NCBI RefSeq assembly: GCF_003583935.1 | Contig: NZ_QYRN01000007.1 | Location: 186,001 to 250,000, forward strand | Length of the DNA: 64,000 bases | Direction: 5' to 3' | Source: Aureimonas flava | GTDB lineage: Bacteria; Pseudomonadota; Alphaproteobacteria; Rhizobiales; Rhizobiaceae | Part shown: positions 1 through 9,617 of the stretch, piece after piece | How the letters are laid out: every line of letters starts with the position of its first letter | Position numbering within the stretch: the first letter of the stretch is position 1 | Position numbers and translations under genes: made by a program | The notes under the pieces: model-generated | What the model saw: the letters and a program-made list of their open reading frames with translations, nothing else | The model's database searches: none | Told to the model about the DNA's origin: nothing

Positions 1-342
1 CGCGGCGGTGGCGAGCGCCGGTCCGCCGCGCCCCTTGCGGGCCATCTTGTTGCCCTCGAGCGCGGTGATGATCGAGGCGCTCTCGCCCGGCGTGTTCAGG
101 AGGATCGAGGTGGTCGATCCGCCGTACATGCCGCCGTAGTAGATGCCGGCGAACATGATCAGCGAACCGGCGGCGTCGAGCTGGTAGGTGACGGGCAGGA
201 GCAGCGCGACGGTGAGCGCCGGGCCGATGCCCGGCAGCACGCCGACGGCGGTGCCGAGCGTCACGCCGATCAGCGCGTAGAGGAGGTTCATCGGCTGGGC
301 GGCCGTCGCCAGGCCTTGACCGAGAAGGGCGAAGGTATCCAT
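1..342 (-). CDS. tctA: Tripartite tricarboxylate transporter, large permease TctA (partial, N-terminal 114 residues)
   Basis: The reading frame starts at an ATG at 342 and runs off the left edge of the window, so only the first 114 residues are visible. The protein opens with a hydrophobic stretch and contains [20 protein letters not shown], the glycine/proline-rich signature of TctA permeases, followed by a second membrane segment ending in [18 protein letters not shown], which is also typical of the family. TctA is the large (about 12-helix) membrane subunit of the secondary TTT carboxylate importers; it works with TctB and the periplasmic TctC encoded just upstream in the same direction. 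It lies 96 bases after tctB. The substrate cannot be read from this part. Confidence 0.93.
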   Translation of the reverse strand, partial: MDTFALLGQGLATAAQPMNLLYALIGVTLGTAVGVLPGIGPALTVALLLPVTYQLDAAGSLIMFAGIYYGGMYGGSTTSILLNTPGESASIITALEGNKMARKGRGGPALATAA

Positions 343-438
343 CGCTTGGGGACCCGTGTTTCGAGCGGGCGCGACCGGCCGCGCGGGCGGCGGGCGCCGA
401 AGGGGGCGGGCCTCCGGCACCGGGCCGGAGGCGGGGGC

Positions 439-927
439 TCAGCCGAAGAGGCGTTCCAGCGGGCCGGCCGGCAGCGCCAGGTTCAGGATCTTCGTGAACA
501 TCAGCCAGATGGCGAGGCTGAGCAGGATGCCGACGGGGATCGACATGTACAGCCGACGCTTGCCGAAGGCCCGAGCGGTCGCCGCGAACAGAAGGCCGGT
601 GGCGATCGAGAAGCCGGCGGTGGTGAGCAGCAGGAGCTGCGCCGCCAGCCCGCCGACGATCCAGACGATGGGCGCGAACTCGTCGTGGTCACGCTCGGGA
701 AACTCGCCGCGCCAGGCCTCCACCATGGTCCAGCCGGCCAGGACCACGAGGGCGCAGCCGATCAGGATCGGGAAGGTCGCCGGCCCGATGCGGGCATAGG
801 CGCCGCCGCCGATCTGGCTGGCGTCCAGAAGCACGAGGAGCCCGAGCACCGCGAGCCCGATGCCGATGGCGAACGCCGCCCGGTCGGGGCGGCGTCCGGT
901 CGGCGCATGGTCCGACGGCGCGCTCAT
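439..927 (-). CDS. tctB: Tripartite tricarboxylate transporter, small permease TctB
   Basis: A 162-residue protein with four hydrophobic segments (about residues 18-36, 47-66, 87-115 and 125-145), the usual size and topology of TctB, the small membrane subunit of TTT carboxylate importers. Its ATG overlaps the tctC stop by one base (TAATG), so translation is probably coupled. Gene order tctC-tctB-tctA is the standard one for these operons. TctB is poorly conserved, so the call depends on length, topology and position as much as on sequence. Confidence 0.9.
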   Translation of the reverse strand: MSAPSDHAPTGRRPDRAAFAIGIGLAVLGLLVLLDASQIGGGAYARIGPATFPILIGCALVVLAGWTMVEAWRGEFPERDHDEFAPIVWIVGGLAAQLLLLTTAGFSIATGLLFAATARAFGKRRLYMSIPVGILLSLAIWLMFTKILNLALPAGPLERLFG

Positions 928-1877
928 TACTGGACGAGGCCGATCGCCGTGAGGACCTTGCGCGTGTCCTCGATGTTCTTGGCGAGCTCGGCCTTGAAGG
1001 CGTCGCCGGCCAGGAACGTGTCGACCCAGTTGTTGCGCTCCAGCACCGCCTTCCATTCGGGGGTCTGGACCATCTTCTCCATGTTGGCGGTGAGGGCGGC
1101 CGTCTGCTCGGCGGAGATGCCCGGCGCACCGACCACCATGCGCCAGTTCTGCAGCTCCATGTCGATGCCCGACTCCTTGAGCGTCGGGGCCTCGGAGCCG
1201 GTGACGCGCTCGGCGCCGGTGGTGGCGAGGAGGCGCAGCGTGCCGGCCTTCACCTGGGATTCGAACTCGCCGTAGCCCGAGATGCCGGCCGCGACCTGCT
1301 GGCCGAGGATGGCGGCCAGCGCCTCGCCGCCGCCCGAGAAGGCGATGTAGTTGATGGCCTTGGGATCGGCGCCCACGGCCTGCGCGAGGAGGCCGGCCGC
1401 GATGTGGTCGGTGCCGCCCGCCGAGCCGCCGGCGATCGCCACGGCGCCCGGGTTCTCCTTCATCGCCGCCACGAGGTCGTCGATGGTCTGGTAGGGCGAG
1501 GCGGCGGGCACCACGATGGCCTCGTCCTCGCCGGTGAGGCGGGCGATCGGCGTCACCTGGTCGAGCGTGACCGGCGACTTGTTGGTCAGGATCGCGCCCA
1601 CCATCACGTAGCCGCCGACCAGCAGCGCGTCCGGGTTGCCCGACTTGGTGGACACGAACTGGGCGAGACCGATCGTGCCGCCGGCGCCCGGAACGTTGAC
1701 CACCTGCACGTTGCTGGCGAGCTTGGTCTCCTGCAGGACGTTCTGCATGGCGCGAGCGGTCTGGTCCCAGCCGCCGCCGGGCGAGGCGGGCGCCACGATC
1801 TCGTAGGCGGGCGCCTGGGCGAAGGCGCTGGTGGAAACGAGAAGGGCGGCGAACGCGCCCAGCAGCATGGACTTCAT
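927..1877 (-). CDS. tctC: Tripartite tricarboxylate transporter substrate-binding protein TctC (Bug family)
   Basis: A 316-residue periplasmic binding protein. The chosen ATG at 1877 is preceded by GGGAGGATC at good spacing and opens a signal peptide (basic start, hydrophobic core, cleavage near SAFAQA). The mature part begins with the Bug/TctC pattern [20 protein letters not shown] and later has [13 protein letters not shown], the loop that holds the carboxylate ligand in this family. It captures an organic acid in the periplasm and passes it to TctAB. A longer in-frame reading to 2030 exists but would place low-complexity arginine-rich sequence before the signal peptide. It is the first gene of tctCBA; the tctDE regulators lie directly upstream on the same strand. 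Confidence 0.94.
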   Translation of the reverse strand: MKSMLLGAFAALLVSTSAFAQAPAYEIVAPASPGGGWDQTARAMQNVLQETKLASNVQVVNVPGAGGTIGLAQFVSTKSGNPDALLVGGYVMVGAILTNKSPVTLDQVTPIARLTGEDEAIVVPAASPYQTIDDLVAAMKENPGAVAIAGGSAGGTDHIAAGLLAQAVGADPKAINYIAFSGGGEALAAILGQQVAAGISGYGEFESQVKAGTLRLLATTGAERVTGSEAPTLKESGIDMELQNWRMVVGAPGISAEQTAALTANMEKMVQTPEWKAVLERNNWVDTFLAGDAFKAELAKNIEDTRKVLTAIGLVQ

Positions 1878-2079
1878 GGAATGATCCTCCCGAATGGCGA
1901 CGTCGAGCGTCCTTGGAAACGGCCGATGGTCGCGGGAAGGACGGCGGCGACCGGCACGGCGGTCTCGGACGACCGTTCCGCCCCTCCAGGCCGTCCGGTC
2001 GATGGCGCGCAGCCCTCGAGGCCCGCCCACGGTCGCATCCAGCCTCCCCGGCCGTCTGGAAACATCCTAACAAAGGGTT

Positions 2080-2097
2080 CCTGTCAAAAACCTGTCA
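2080..2097 (-). promoter_or_regulatory. Tandem heptamer repeat upstream of tctC (possible TctD site)
   Basis: Two exact copies of CCTGTCA (plus strand 2080-2086 and 2091-2097) lie 11 bases apart, one helical turn. Direct repeats at this spacing are how OmpR/PhoB-type regulators bind. The left copy contains, on the minus strand, a perfect TTGACA (2087-2082) that could be the -35 of the tctCBA promoter; I see no convincing -10. The site is about 200 bases before tctC and just after the sensor-kinase stop. Assignment to TctD is inference. Confidence 0.35.
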
Positions 2098-2112
2098 CCG
2101 GCCGCGCCTGCC

Positions 2113-4584
2113 TTATTGCGGTGCGACGATCTCCATCCACGTGTCCAGAAAACGGGCACGCCGCTGCCGGTCCAGCCCGACCAGGAGCGAAGGCCCGAGC
2201 GGCACCGGCTGCACGGCCCCGCGACCGAGGGCGGCGATGTGCTCGGCGGTCCACATGCCCTGCGCGCCCAGCACCACGGCGCCCAGCGCGGCCGGTCCCG
2301 CCAGGATCGACTGCCCCTCCGTGGACAGGGCGAACTCCAGGAACGCCTCGCCGAGATCGGGCCGCCGGGCGCCCACGGGCACGAACATCGAGCGCGTGAC
2401 CACCAGCACGTAGTCGTCCGGCACCACGATGCCGATCCGCGCGCCCGCCGCCTGGCGCGCGAAGGCGTAGGAGCCGAGCACGTTGTAGCCAAGCGCGAGT
2501 TCGCCGCGCTCGATGCCGTCGAGGATCGCGGGGCTGGCGCCCGACAGGCGCACGCCCGCGCGCCCGAAGGCGCTCGCCAGGCGCCAGAAGTAGGACGACA
2601 CCGACTGGTCCTGGCTCGCCAGCATGTAGCCGACGCCCGAGCGCGCGACGTCGTAGGTGGCGATCCGGCCGGCGAGCCGCACCGCCTGCCGCTCCAGGAG
2701 CTCGGCGAGCTCCAGGTGGCTGCGGGGCACCTCCTCGGGGGCCAGCGCGTCGGGATCGTAGACGATCACCGCCGGCTCGAAGGTGAAGCCGAACAGCTCG
2801 GAGCGCCACTGCGCCCAGCCGGGCAGCGCCGCCGCGCCCGGCACGTCGAGCGCGCGCGCGTAGCCGTCGTTCACGAGCTTGACCTGGAGGTCGGAGGCCG
2901 AGCTCACCATCAGGTCGGGCGGCGGCGAGAGGCCCTTGGCGAAGGCGTCGAAGATCGGCAGCGTCTCGCCTTCCTGGTAGACCACGGTGACGTCGGGCCG
3001 GTGGTCCTGGAAGCCGCGCACGAGATGGGCGAAAAGGCCGGTGTCCGTGGCGCCGAGGACGCTCAGCCGCGTCTCGCGCGAGCCGTCGGGCGCGGGATAC
3101 ACGGTCTCGGCCGCGCCCGCGGCGCCGACGGGCAGCGCCAGGAGCAGGACAAGCGCCACCGAGGCGAGCGCGCGGGTCCCGCCGCCGACGGCCGCGCCGG
3201 CGGGCCCGGCCGTTCCGTCCGCGCGCGGCAGGGCGAGGCGCGCCAGGAGCCCGCCGCCCGGCCTGTCCTCCAGCGCGATGCGGCCGCGCTGCGCCTCCAC
3301 CGCGCGGCGCACGATCGCCAGGCCAAGGCCCGATCCGTTGGTGCCGGCCGCGGCGGCGCCCCGGCGGAAGCGCCGGAACACCGCCTCGCGCTCGTCCGCC
3401 GGAATGCCGGGCCCCCGGTCGGCGACGTCGATGCCGATCGCGCCGCCGGGCAGCGCGGCGACCGAGATCTCCACCGGCCCGGCGCTGTAGGTGAGGGCGT
3501 TGTCCACGAGGTTGCGCAGCATCTCGCGCAGCACCACGCGGTCGGCGCCGAGCGCCGCCTCGGCAAGGCCGGGCTCGATGCGCACCCCGACCCGGCCGGC
3601 GGTGTCGGGATCGAGGCGGCGGACCACCTCGGCCACCACGGCGCCCACCGGCGTCGCGCCGGCGGGCGCCGTGTCGAGGCGATGGGAGATCGTGGCGTCC
3701 ATCAGGAGCTGCGAGACGAGCTGGCTCGCCTGCACCGCCCCTTCGTGGATGCGCGCGACCTGCGCCTTGAGCGCCTCCGGGTCGCGTTCGCCGCGGGCCA
3801 CCTCCGCCTGGAGGCGCAGGGACGCGAGGGGGGTGCGCACCTCGTGGGCGGCCTCGGCCACCAGCGCCTCCAGCCGTTCGCGCGCCGAGCGCAGCCGGGC
3901 CATGAAGTCGTTGAGCGCGCCCACGAGCTGGGCGGCCTCCTGCGGCACGGGCAGGTCCACCGGGGCGAGGTTCTCCGGCGCGCGGGCGCGCAGGTGCCGC
4001 TCCAGCGACAGGAGCGGGCGGAAGGCGCGCCCGATGCCGAACCAAAGGATCGCGAGCGCCAGGAAGAGGAGCGCCACCACCGGCAGCAGCGCGTTGCCGA
4101 AGATCTCGCGTGCCAGCGCCTGCCGCTCCCCCAGCGTCTCGGCGACCCGCACCGTGGCCCAGCCGGTGCCCGAGGCGGTGGACACGAGGCGCCCGGCGCT
4201 CGCCACCCGCACCGGCTGGCCGCGATACACCGCGTCCGCGAAGGTGGGCTCGCTGTCGTCCTCGGGCGGCAGGCCCTTCGACAGGTCGCCATAGCCGGTG
4301 ACGTTGGTCCCGTCCGGGGCCTCCACGGCGTAGAAGATGCGGTCGCTGCCGGAGAACATGGCGAAGGAGGCGAGCGGCAGTTCCACCGTGACCGCGCCCT
4401 CCTGGAGCTGCACCGCGCCGGCGATGGTCAGCGCCGAGGCGCCGAGCAGGCGGTCGAAGGCCCGCTCGGACGCGCGCTCGGCATAGTCGCGGACGAAGGC
4501 GACGAGAACCAGGGCGGCGAGCACGAGCAGCAGCGTCGCCGCCACCAGCACGCGCCGCCGGATGGAGATCGGCCTAGGCGCCAT
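2113..4584 (-). CDS. tctE: TctE-type sensor histidine kinase fused to a C-terminal periplasmic substrate-binding domain
   Basis: An 823-residue protein, far longer than the usual 460-residue TctE. In order: membrane segment (about 15-32), periplasmic sensor region (33-165), second membrane segment (166-184), HAMP-like linker, dimerisation domain with the phospho-acceptor His247 in AEAAHEVRTPLASL, and an ATPase domain with N box (RNLVDNALTYS, about 357), DRGPGIP (389) and GSGLGLAIVRR (417). Instead of ending near 455, the frame continues into a third hydrophobic segment (471-487) ending like a signal peptide (GAAGAAE), then a domain of about 330 residues resembling Fe3+/putrescine-type ABC binding proteins (for example VSSASDLQVKLVNDGYA, DVARSGVGYMLASQD). 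The topology puts that domain in the periplasm. Its start overlaps tctD by 11 bases. In relatives the two parts are, as I recall, separate adjacent genes, so this looks like a gene fusion. Confidence 0.85.
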   Translation of the reverse strand: MAPRPISIRRRVLVAATLLLVLAALVLVAFVRDYAERASERAFDRLLGASALTIAGAVQLQEGAVTVELPLASFAMFSGSDRIFYAVEAPDGTNVTGYGDLSKGLPPEDDSEPTFADAVYRGQPVRVASAGRLVSTASGTGWATVRVAETLGERQALAREIFGNALLPVVALLFLALAILWFGIGRAFRPLLSLERHLRARAPENLAPVDLPVPQEAAQLVGALNDFMARLRSARERLEALVAEAAHEVRTPLASLRLQAEVARGERDPEALKAQVARIHEGAVQASQLVSQLLMDATISHRLDTAPAGATPVGAVVAEVVRRLDPDTAGRVGVRIEPGLAEAALGADRVVLREMLRNLVDNALTYSAGPVEISVAALPGGAIGIDVADRGPGIPADEREAVFRRFRRGAAAAGTNGSGLGLAIVRRAVEAQRGRIALEDRPGGGLLARLALPRADGTAGPAGAAVGGGTRALASVALVLLLALPVGAAGAAETVYPAPDGSRETRLSVLGATDTGLFAHLVRGFQDHRPDVTVVYQEGETLPIFDAFAKGLSPPPDLMVSSASDLQVKLVNDGYARALDVPGAAALPGWAQWRSELFGFTFEPAVIVYDPDALAPEEVPRSHLELAELLERQAVRLAGRIATYDVARSGVGYMLASQDQSVSSYFWRLASAFGRAGVRLSGASPAILDGIERGELALGYNVLGSYAFARQAAGARIGIVVPDDYVLVVTRSMFVPVGARRPDLGEAFLEFALSTEGQSILAGPAALGAVVLGAQGMWTAEHIAALGRGAVQPVPLGPSLLVGLDRQRRARFLDTWMEIVAPQ

Positions 4585-5248
4585 CGCGCACCCGGGCGAC
4601 GTAGCCGAGGCCCCGCACGGTGCCGATCTCCAGCGCCGAGCCCTCGAGCTTGCGGCGCAGGCGCGAGACGTAGAGCTCCAGCGCGTTGATCGAGACCGCT
4701 TCGTCGAAGGAGAAGAGCTGGGCCATGAGCTGTTCCTTGCCCACCACGACGCCGGGCCGCGACAGGAGGATCTCCAGGAGGCGGAACTCGCGCCGGCCGA
4801 TGTCCAGCCTCTCGCCGCCCCGGCTCACCGCGTGGCCCGCGAGGTCCACCGTCAGGTCGCCGAAGGCCGAGACGCTGGAGGTCTGGCCCGCCGGGCGGCG
4901 CAGAAGGGCGCGCAGCCGCGCGTCGAGCTCGCGCAGGTCGAAGGGCTTCACGAGGTAGTCGTCCGCCCCCTGGTCGAGAAGGCTGACCTTGTCGTCGATC
5001 TCCGAACGCGCCGTCATGACGAGGACGGGCACGGCCGAGCGCGCGCGGCGAAGTTGCGAGATGACCCAGAGCCCGTCGCGGGCCGGCAGGGTGAGGTCGA
5101 GGATCACGGCGTCGAACGTGTCGAGCCCCAAGGCCTCCACCGCGTCCTCGGCGGTCTTGACCCATTCCACCGCGTGGCCCGCCCCGCGCAGATGGCGGTT
5201 CACCGCGTCGCCGAGGCCCTCGTTGTCCTCCACCAGGAGCATGCGCAT
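4574..5248 (-). CDS. tctD: OmpR-family response regulator TctD
   Basis: A 224-residue two-domain response regulator: receiver domain with the acidic pocket in VEDNEG (residues 6-11) and the phosphorylated Asp51 in VILDLTLPARDG, the switch Lys in LVKPFDLREL, then a winged-helix DNA-binding domain (about 125-220) with the OmpR-type signature RREFRLLEILLSRPG and the recognition region AVSINALELYVSRLRRKL. The ATG at 5248 is chosen because MRMLLVEDNEGL is the canonical start; a longer frame to 5317 adds only arginine-rich sequence. It is paired with the overlapping fused kinase and presumably switches on tctCBA when the carboxylate is sensed. Confidence 0.93.
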   Translation of the reverse strand: MRMLLVEDNEGLGDAVNRHLRGAGHAVEWVKTAEDAVEALGLDTFDAVILDLTLPARDGLWVISQLRRARSAVPVLVMTARSEIDDKVSLLDQGADDYLVKPFDLRELDARLRALLRRPAGQTSSVSAFGDLTVDLAGHAVSRGGERLDIGRREFRLLEILLSRPGVVVGKEQLMAQLFSFDEAVSINALELYVSRLRRKLEGSALEIGTVRGLGYVARVRDGA

Positions 5249-5422
5249 GGGAAGCCGGTCTCGCCGATCGGTCGGAAAGCGCCGACCATAGGGTTTGGGG
5301 CGCCGGTTGGGAACCATGGCGGCGATGTGACACCAGGAACGGTTGCGCCGTGCCGCCCGCTGCCGCTATCGCTCGCGCGCAGGCGCCCGCCGTCGCGGCG
5401 CGAACGAGAAGGCTTCCCGCCC

Positions 5423-6754
5423 ATGCACTCCATCGCGCGCGTCGGCCTCGCCGCCGAACTCATGGCCCATGCGGAGCGGCACGGGCCGGTGACGGTGGGG
5501 GTCGCCGGGGCGGGGCAGATGGGCATCGACCTCCTGGTCCAGCTCCGGCTGATGCCCGGCGTGCGGCTCGGCGCCGTGTCGACCTCGCGCCCCGCCGAGA
5601 CGCAGTCCGCGCTCGTCTATGCCGGACATGCGCCGGAGGCGTGCGCGCGCGCCGAGACGGCCTCGGCCGTGGACGCGGCGATCGAGGCGGGGCGCGCGGC
5701 GATCGTGCCGGACGCCGCGCTCCTGTGCGAGGCGGGGCGGATCGACGTGGTGGTGGACGCCACGGGCAGCCCGAGCTTCGGCACCGCGCTGGCGCTCCGG
5801 GCCTTCGCGTCCGGAAAGCACGTGGTGATGCTGAACGTCGAGGCGGACATCGCCGTGGGGCGCCACCTCAACGCGGCGGCCAAGGCGGCGGGCGTCGTCT
5901 ATACCGGCGCGGCGGGCGACGAGCCGCACGCGACGATCGAGCTGATCGGCCTCGCCCAATCGCTCGGGCTCGACATCGTGTGCGCCGGCAAGGGCAAGAA
6001 CAACCCGCTCGACTTCAACGCCGTGCCCGCCGACTACGAGGCGGAGGCCGCCCGCCGCAACATGAACGCGCGCATGCTGGTGGAGTTCGTGGACGGCTCC
6101 AAGACCATGGTGGAGATGGTGGCGATCGCCAACGCCACCGGGCTCGTGCCCGACGTGCCGGGCATGCACGGGCCGAACGCGACGGCCGAGGACCTGGCGC
6201 AGGTCTTGTGCACGCGCGAGGACGGCGGCATCCTGTCGCGCATGGGCTGCGTCGACTACACGATCGGCCGGGGCGTCGCGCCGGGCGTCTTCTGCGTGGT
6301 GCGGGGCCGCCATCCGCGCGTCACCGAGCGCATCGCCGACCTTAAGGTCGGCCCCGGTCCCTGCTTCGCCCTGTTCCGTCCGTTCCATCTCACCTCGATC
6401 GAGGTGCCGCTCTCGGCGATCCACGCCGCCGTCCATCGCCGCCCGCACATGGAGCCGCTGGAGCGGCCCGTGGCCGAATGCGTCGCCGTGGCCAAGCGAG
6501 ACCTCGCGCCCGGCGAGGTGCTCGGGCGCATCGGCGAGACGCAGTATCGCGGTTTCGCGATGACCTGGGGCGAGGCGCGCGCGGCCGGCGGCCTGCCGCT
6601 GGGGCTTGCCGAGGGCGCGCGGGTGACGGCGCCGGTCAAGGCGGGCGAACGGATCACCTACGCCAACGCGGAGCCGGACGGGACGCTGGAGATCACCCGG
6701 GTCCGCCGCGCGCTGGACGCGGCGGACGAGCGGTTCGTGGGGCAGGTCGCCTGA
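5423..6754 (+). CDS. NAD(P)-binding homoserine-dehydrogenase-like oxidoreductase with C-terminal SAF domain
   Basis: A 443-residue protein. Residues about 22-160 form a Rossmann fold (TVGVAGAGQMGIDL; VVVDATGSPSFG; GKHVVMLNVEAD), followed by a homoserine-dehydrogenase-like middle region (CAGKGKNNPLDFN) and, near the end (about 360-430), a SAF domain (AKRDLAPGEVLGRIG). Such proteins are often mislabelled as flagellar FlgA because of the SAF domain; no flagellar gene is nearby. They probably act on a sugar acid or lactone, but the substrate is not known to me. The ATG at 5423 follows GAGAAGG. It is divergent from tctD with 174 bases between and converges with tonB, their stop codons sharing a 14-bp palindrome (6754-6767). 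It may be monocistronic. Confidence 0.75.
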   Translation: MHSIARVGLAAELMAHAERHGPVTVGVAGAGQMGIDLLVQLRLMPGVRLGAVSTSRPAETQSALVYAGHAPEACARAETASAVDAAIEAGRAAIVPDAALLCEAGRIDVVVDATGSPSFGTALALRAFASGKHVVMLNVEADIAVGRHLNAAAKAAGVVYTGAAGDEPHATIELIGLAQSLGLDIVCAGKGKNNPLDFNAVPADYEAEAARRNMNARMLVEFVDGSKTMVEMVAIANATGLVPDVPGMHGPNATAEDLAQVLCTREDGGILSRMGCVDYTIGRGVAPGVFCVVRGRHPRVTERIADLKVGPGPCFALFRPFHLTSIEVPLSAIHAAVHRRPHMEPLERPVAECVAVAKRDLAPGEVLGRIGETQYRGFAMTWGEARAAGGLPLGLAEGARVTAPVKAGERITYANAEPDGTLEITRVRRALDAADERFVGQVA

Positions 6755-6758
6755 CGCG

Positions 6759-7703
6759 CTAGCGCGTGTAGGCGATCGGCACGGTCAGCGAGATGCTGCC
6801 GCCGTCGGGCGGCGCGGGGAAGGGGCTGGCGCGGCGCACCAGCGAGAGCGCGGCCTCGTCCAGCACGGGGTTGCCGGACGATCCCGACAGGCGGATGCCG
6901 CTGGCGGAACCGCTGCCCGTGATGGTGAAGGACACGCGCACCGTGCCCGTGCCGCCTCCGCGCGGCGTGCGCTTGAAGCGGTTCAGCCGAGCCTGGACCT
7001 GCGACTGCCAGCGAGCGGGGGACACGCTGGGGCGCGCACGCTGTCCCTGCGACGCGTCGGGAGCGGCGCGCGAGGCGCTGGACGCCGGAGCGGCGGGCTG
7101 GCGGCGCACCGGCCGGGGACGCTCGCGCTCGACCCTCTGCGTACGCTCGGGACGCTTCTCTGCGACCTCGCGCCTCGGCTCGGGCGGGCGCGGCCGCGCG
7201 CGCGGGATCGGCGCGTTGATCACGGCCTCGGCCTGCTGCTCGACCACGGGCGGCGGTTCGGGCTCGGGCAGCGGCTCGGGTTCCGGCTCCTCGACGGGCG
7301 GCGGCTCCTCGACGGGCGGAGGGGGCTCCTCGACCGGGGGCGGGGGCTCCGGCTCCGGCGGGGGCGGCACGGGCTCCGGCGGCGGCGGTTCGGGTTCGGG
7401 CTGCGGCTCGGGCGGCGCAGGCTCCGGCGGCACCGGCTCGGGCGGCGTCGCCTCCGGCTCCACGGCGGGCTCGGGGGCCTCGACGGAAGGGGCGGCGGGC
7501 GGTTCGGCCGCCGGCGGCGCGAGCTCGATCAGGATCGGGGCCTCGGGCGCGCCGGCGGGGGCGGTCGCCACGGGCGGCATGTGGACGAAGAACCAGGCGG
7601 CCGCCGCATGGGCGGTGGCGATGGCCAGCATCGCCGCACCCCAGCGTGCGGCGCTCGCGAAGGCCGAGCCGCGCTCGAGATCTTCGGGGCGGGCCAGCGT
7701 CAT
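6759..7703 (-). CDS. tonB: TonB-family energy transducer
   Basis: A 314-residue protein with one N-terminal membrane anchor (about residues 22-40, containing the His of the TonB transmembrane helix), a very long Pro/Glu spacer (about 50-160) that would span the periplasm, an Arg/Pro-rich stretch (165-215), and a C-terminal TonB domain (about 228-314: [17 protein letters not shown], then [13 protein letters not shown] and [18 protein letters not shown]). It carries proton-motive energy from ExbB-ExbD to outer-membrane receptors for iron complexes or other scarce ligands. Its ATG overlaps the exbD stop (ATGA), so the three genes are one operon exbB-exbD-tonB. No receptor gene is in the window. 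Confidence 0.93.
   Translation of the reverse strand: MTLARPEDLERGSAFASAARWGAAMLAIATAHAAAAWFFVHMPPVATAPAGAPEAPILIELAPPAAEPPAAPSVEAPEPAVEPEATPPEPVPPEPAPPEPQPEPEPPPPEPVPPPPEPEPPPPVEEPPPPVEEPPPVEEPEPEPLPEPEPPPVVEQQAEAVINAPIPRARPRPPEPRREVAEKRPERTQRVERERPRPVRRQPAAPASSASRAAPDASQGQRARPSVSPARWQSQVQARLNRFKRTPRGGGTGTVRVSFTITGSGSASGIRLSGSSGNPVLDEAALSLVRRASPFPAPPDGGSISLTVPIAYTR
7285..7340 (-). repeat. In-frame repeat inside tonB encoding PPVEE units
   Basis: Three near-identical copies of GGCTCCTCGACSGGSGG (starting at 7285, 7303 and 7324 on the plus strand) encode repeated PPPPVEE in the periplasmic spacer of TonB. Repeats like this change copy number by slippage and so vary the spacer length between strains. 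Confidence 0.7.
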
Positions 7704-8155
7704 GGCTGCGCGGCGGCCCCGGCCGCAGGGGCGGCCCCCGTGTTCTCCAGGCCCACCAGGGCGATCTTGAGGTAGCCGGCGTCGCGCAGGCTGTTCATGA
7801 CCTCCATCAGGTCGCCGTAGGCCACGGCCGAGTCCGCGCGAAGGAAGATGCGCTCCTCGCGGTTGCCGTCGGTGCGCCGGTCGAGCACCGCGCGCAGCGC
7901 CTCGCGTGCGATGGCCTCTTCGCCGAGCACGAGGTTCAGGTCGTCCTGCACGGTGAGGTAGATCGGCTCGTCGGTGCGCTGCTGCGGCTGGGCGTTGGAG
8001 ACCGGGAGATCCACCGGCACGTCCACCGTCGAGAGCGGCGCGGCCACCATGAAGATGATGAGAAGCACGAGGACGACGTCGATGAACGGCGTGACGTTGA
8101 TCTCGGAGACCTCGCCCGAATCGTCGTCGTCGGAGCTCTTCAGGCTGACACCCAT
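7700..8155 (-). CDS. exbD: Biopolymer transport protein ExbD
   Basis: A 151-residue protein with a short cytoplasmic start, one membrane helix and a periplasmic domain. The helix carries [20 protein letters not shown], including the essential Asp of the ExbD/TolR proton path, and the periplasmic part has the usual IYLTVQDD and [19 protein letters not shown]. It forms the proton channel with ExbB and powers TonB. The ATG at 8155 follows the exbB stop by five bases and its own stop overlaps the tonB start by four. Confidence 0.96.
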   Translation of the reverse strand: MGVSLKSSDDDDSGEVSEINVTPFIDVVLVLLIIFMVAAPLSTVDVPVDLPVSNAQPQQRTDEPIYLTVQDDLNLVLGEEAIAREALRAVLDRRTDGNREERIFLRADSAVAYGDLMEVMNSLRDAGYLKIALVGLENTGAAPAAGAAAQP

Positions 8156-8160
8156 CGCGC

Positions 8161-9312
<1,152 letters not shown>

Positions 9313-9617
9313 TGTCGACCTTTTTCGCCGATCGGGCGAGGCGTCGCCCGTGCCGCTGTGCGAACCGGCGGGAGCCGGTCGCTTGCTGGCAATACATGAA
9401 CAGTGAAGTCAGGTTTTCCATACGCACCGGGTCGCGGTCGCACAAGCCCCCGCACGGTTTCTCCCCGGCCGGCCGGGCGCAGCGGCGATCGGCACCCGCT
9501 TCGCGGTCCGCCCCATCGACATGGCCCGGGCGTGCCCCACCATAGCTCGCAGACACGAGACGCCGCGCCGCCAGCTTGGGTGCCGCGCCGCGTCGGACCC
9601 CGCGAAAGGAACGCCGC
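9313..9617. other. Divergent promoter region between exbB and tkt
   Basis: This 305-base non-coding stretch separates two divergent operons. Apart from the RirA-like box at 9397-9411 and the GAAAGGA ribosome-binding site before tkt (about 9603-9609), I see no further structured element in it. Confidence 0.5.
9397..9411. promoter_or_regulatory. Iron-responsive operator (RirA type, TGA-N9-TCA)
   Basis: The 15 bases TGAACAGTGAAGTCA match the TGA-N9-TCA iron-responsive operator bound by RirA in rhizobia. The box sits in the only AT-richer patch of the exbB/tkt divergent region, 85 bases before exbB, as expected for iron repression of a TonB system. A 6-base fixed match is weak on its own; the position is the main support. 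Confidence 0.5.

Noticed and set aside
6754..6767. 14-bp palindrome ACGCGCTAGCGCGT spanning two stop codons
   Set aside because: Too short for a convincing terminator and without T-run; likely coincidence of two convergent stops.
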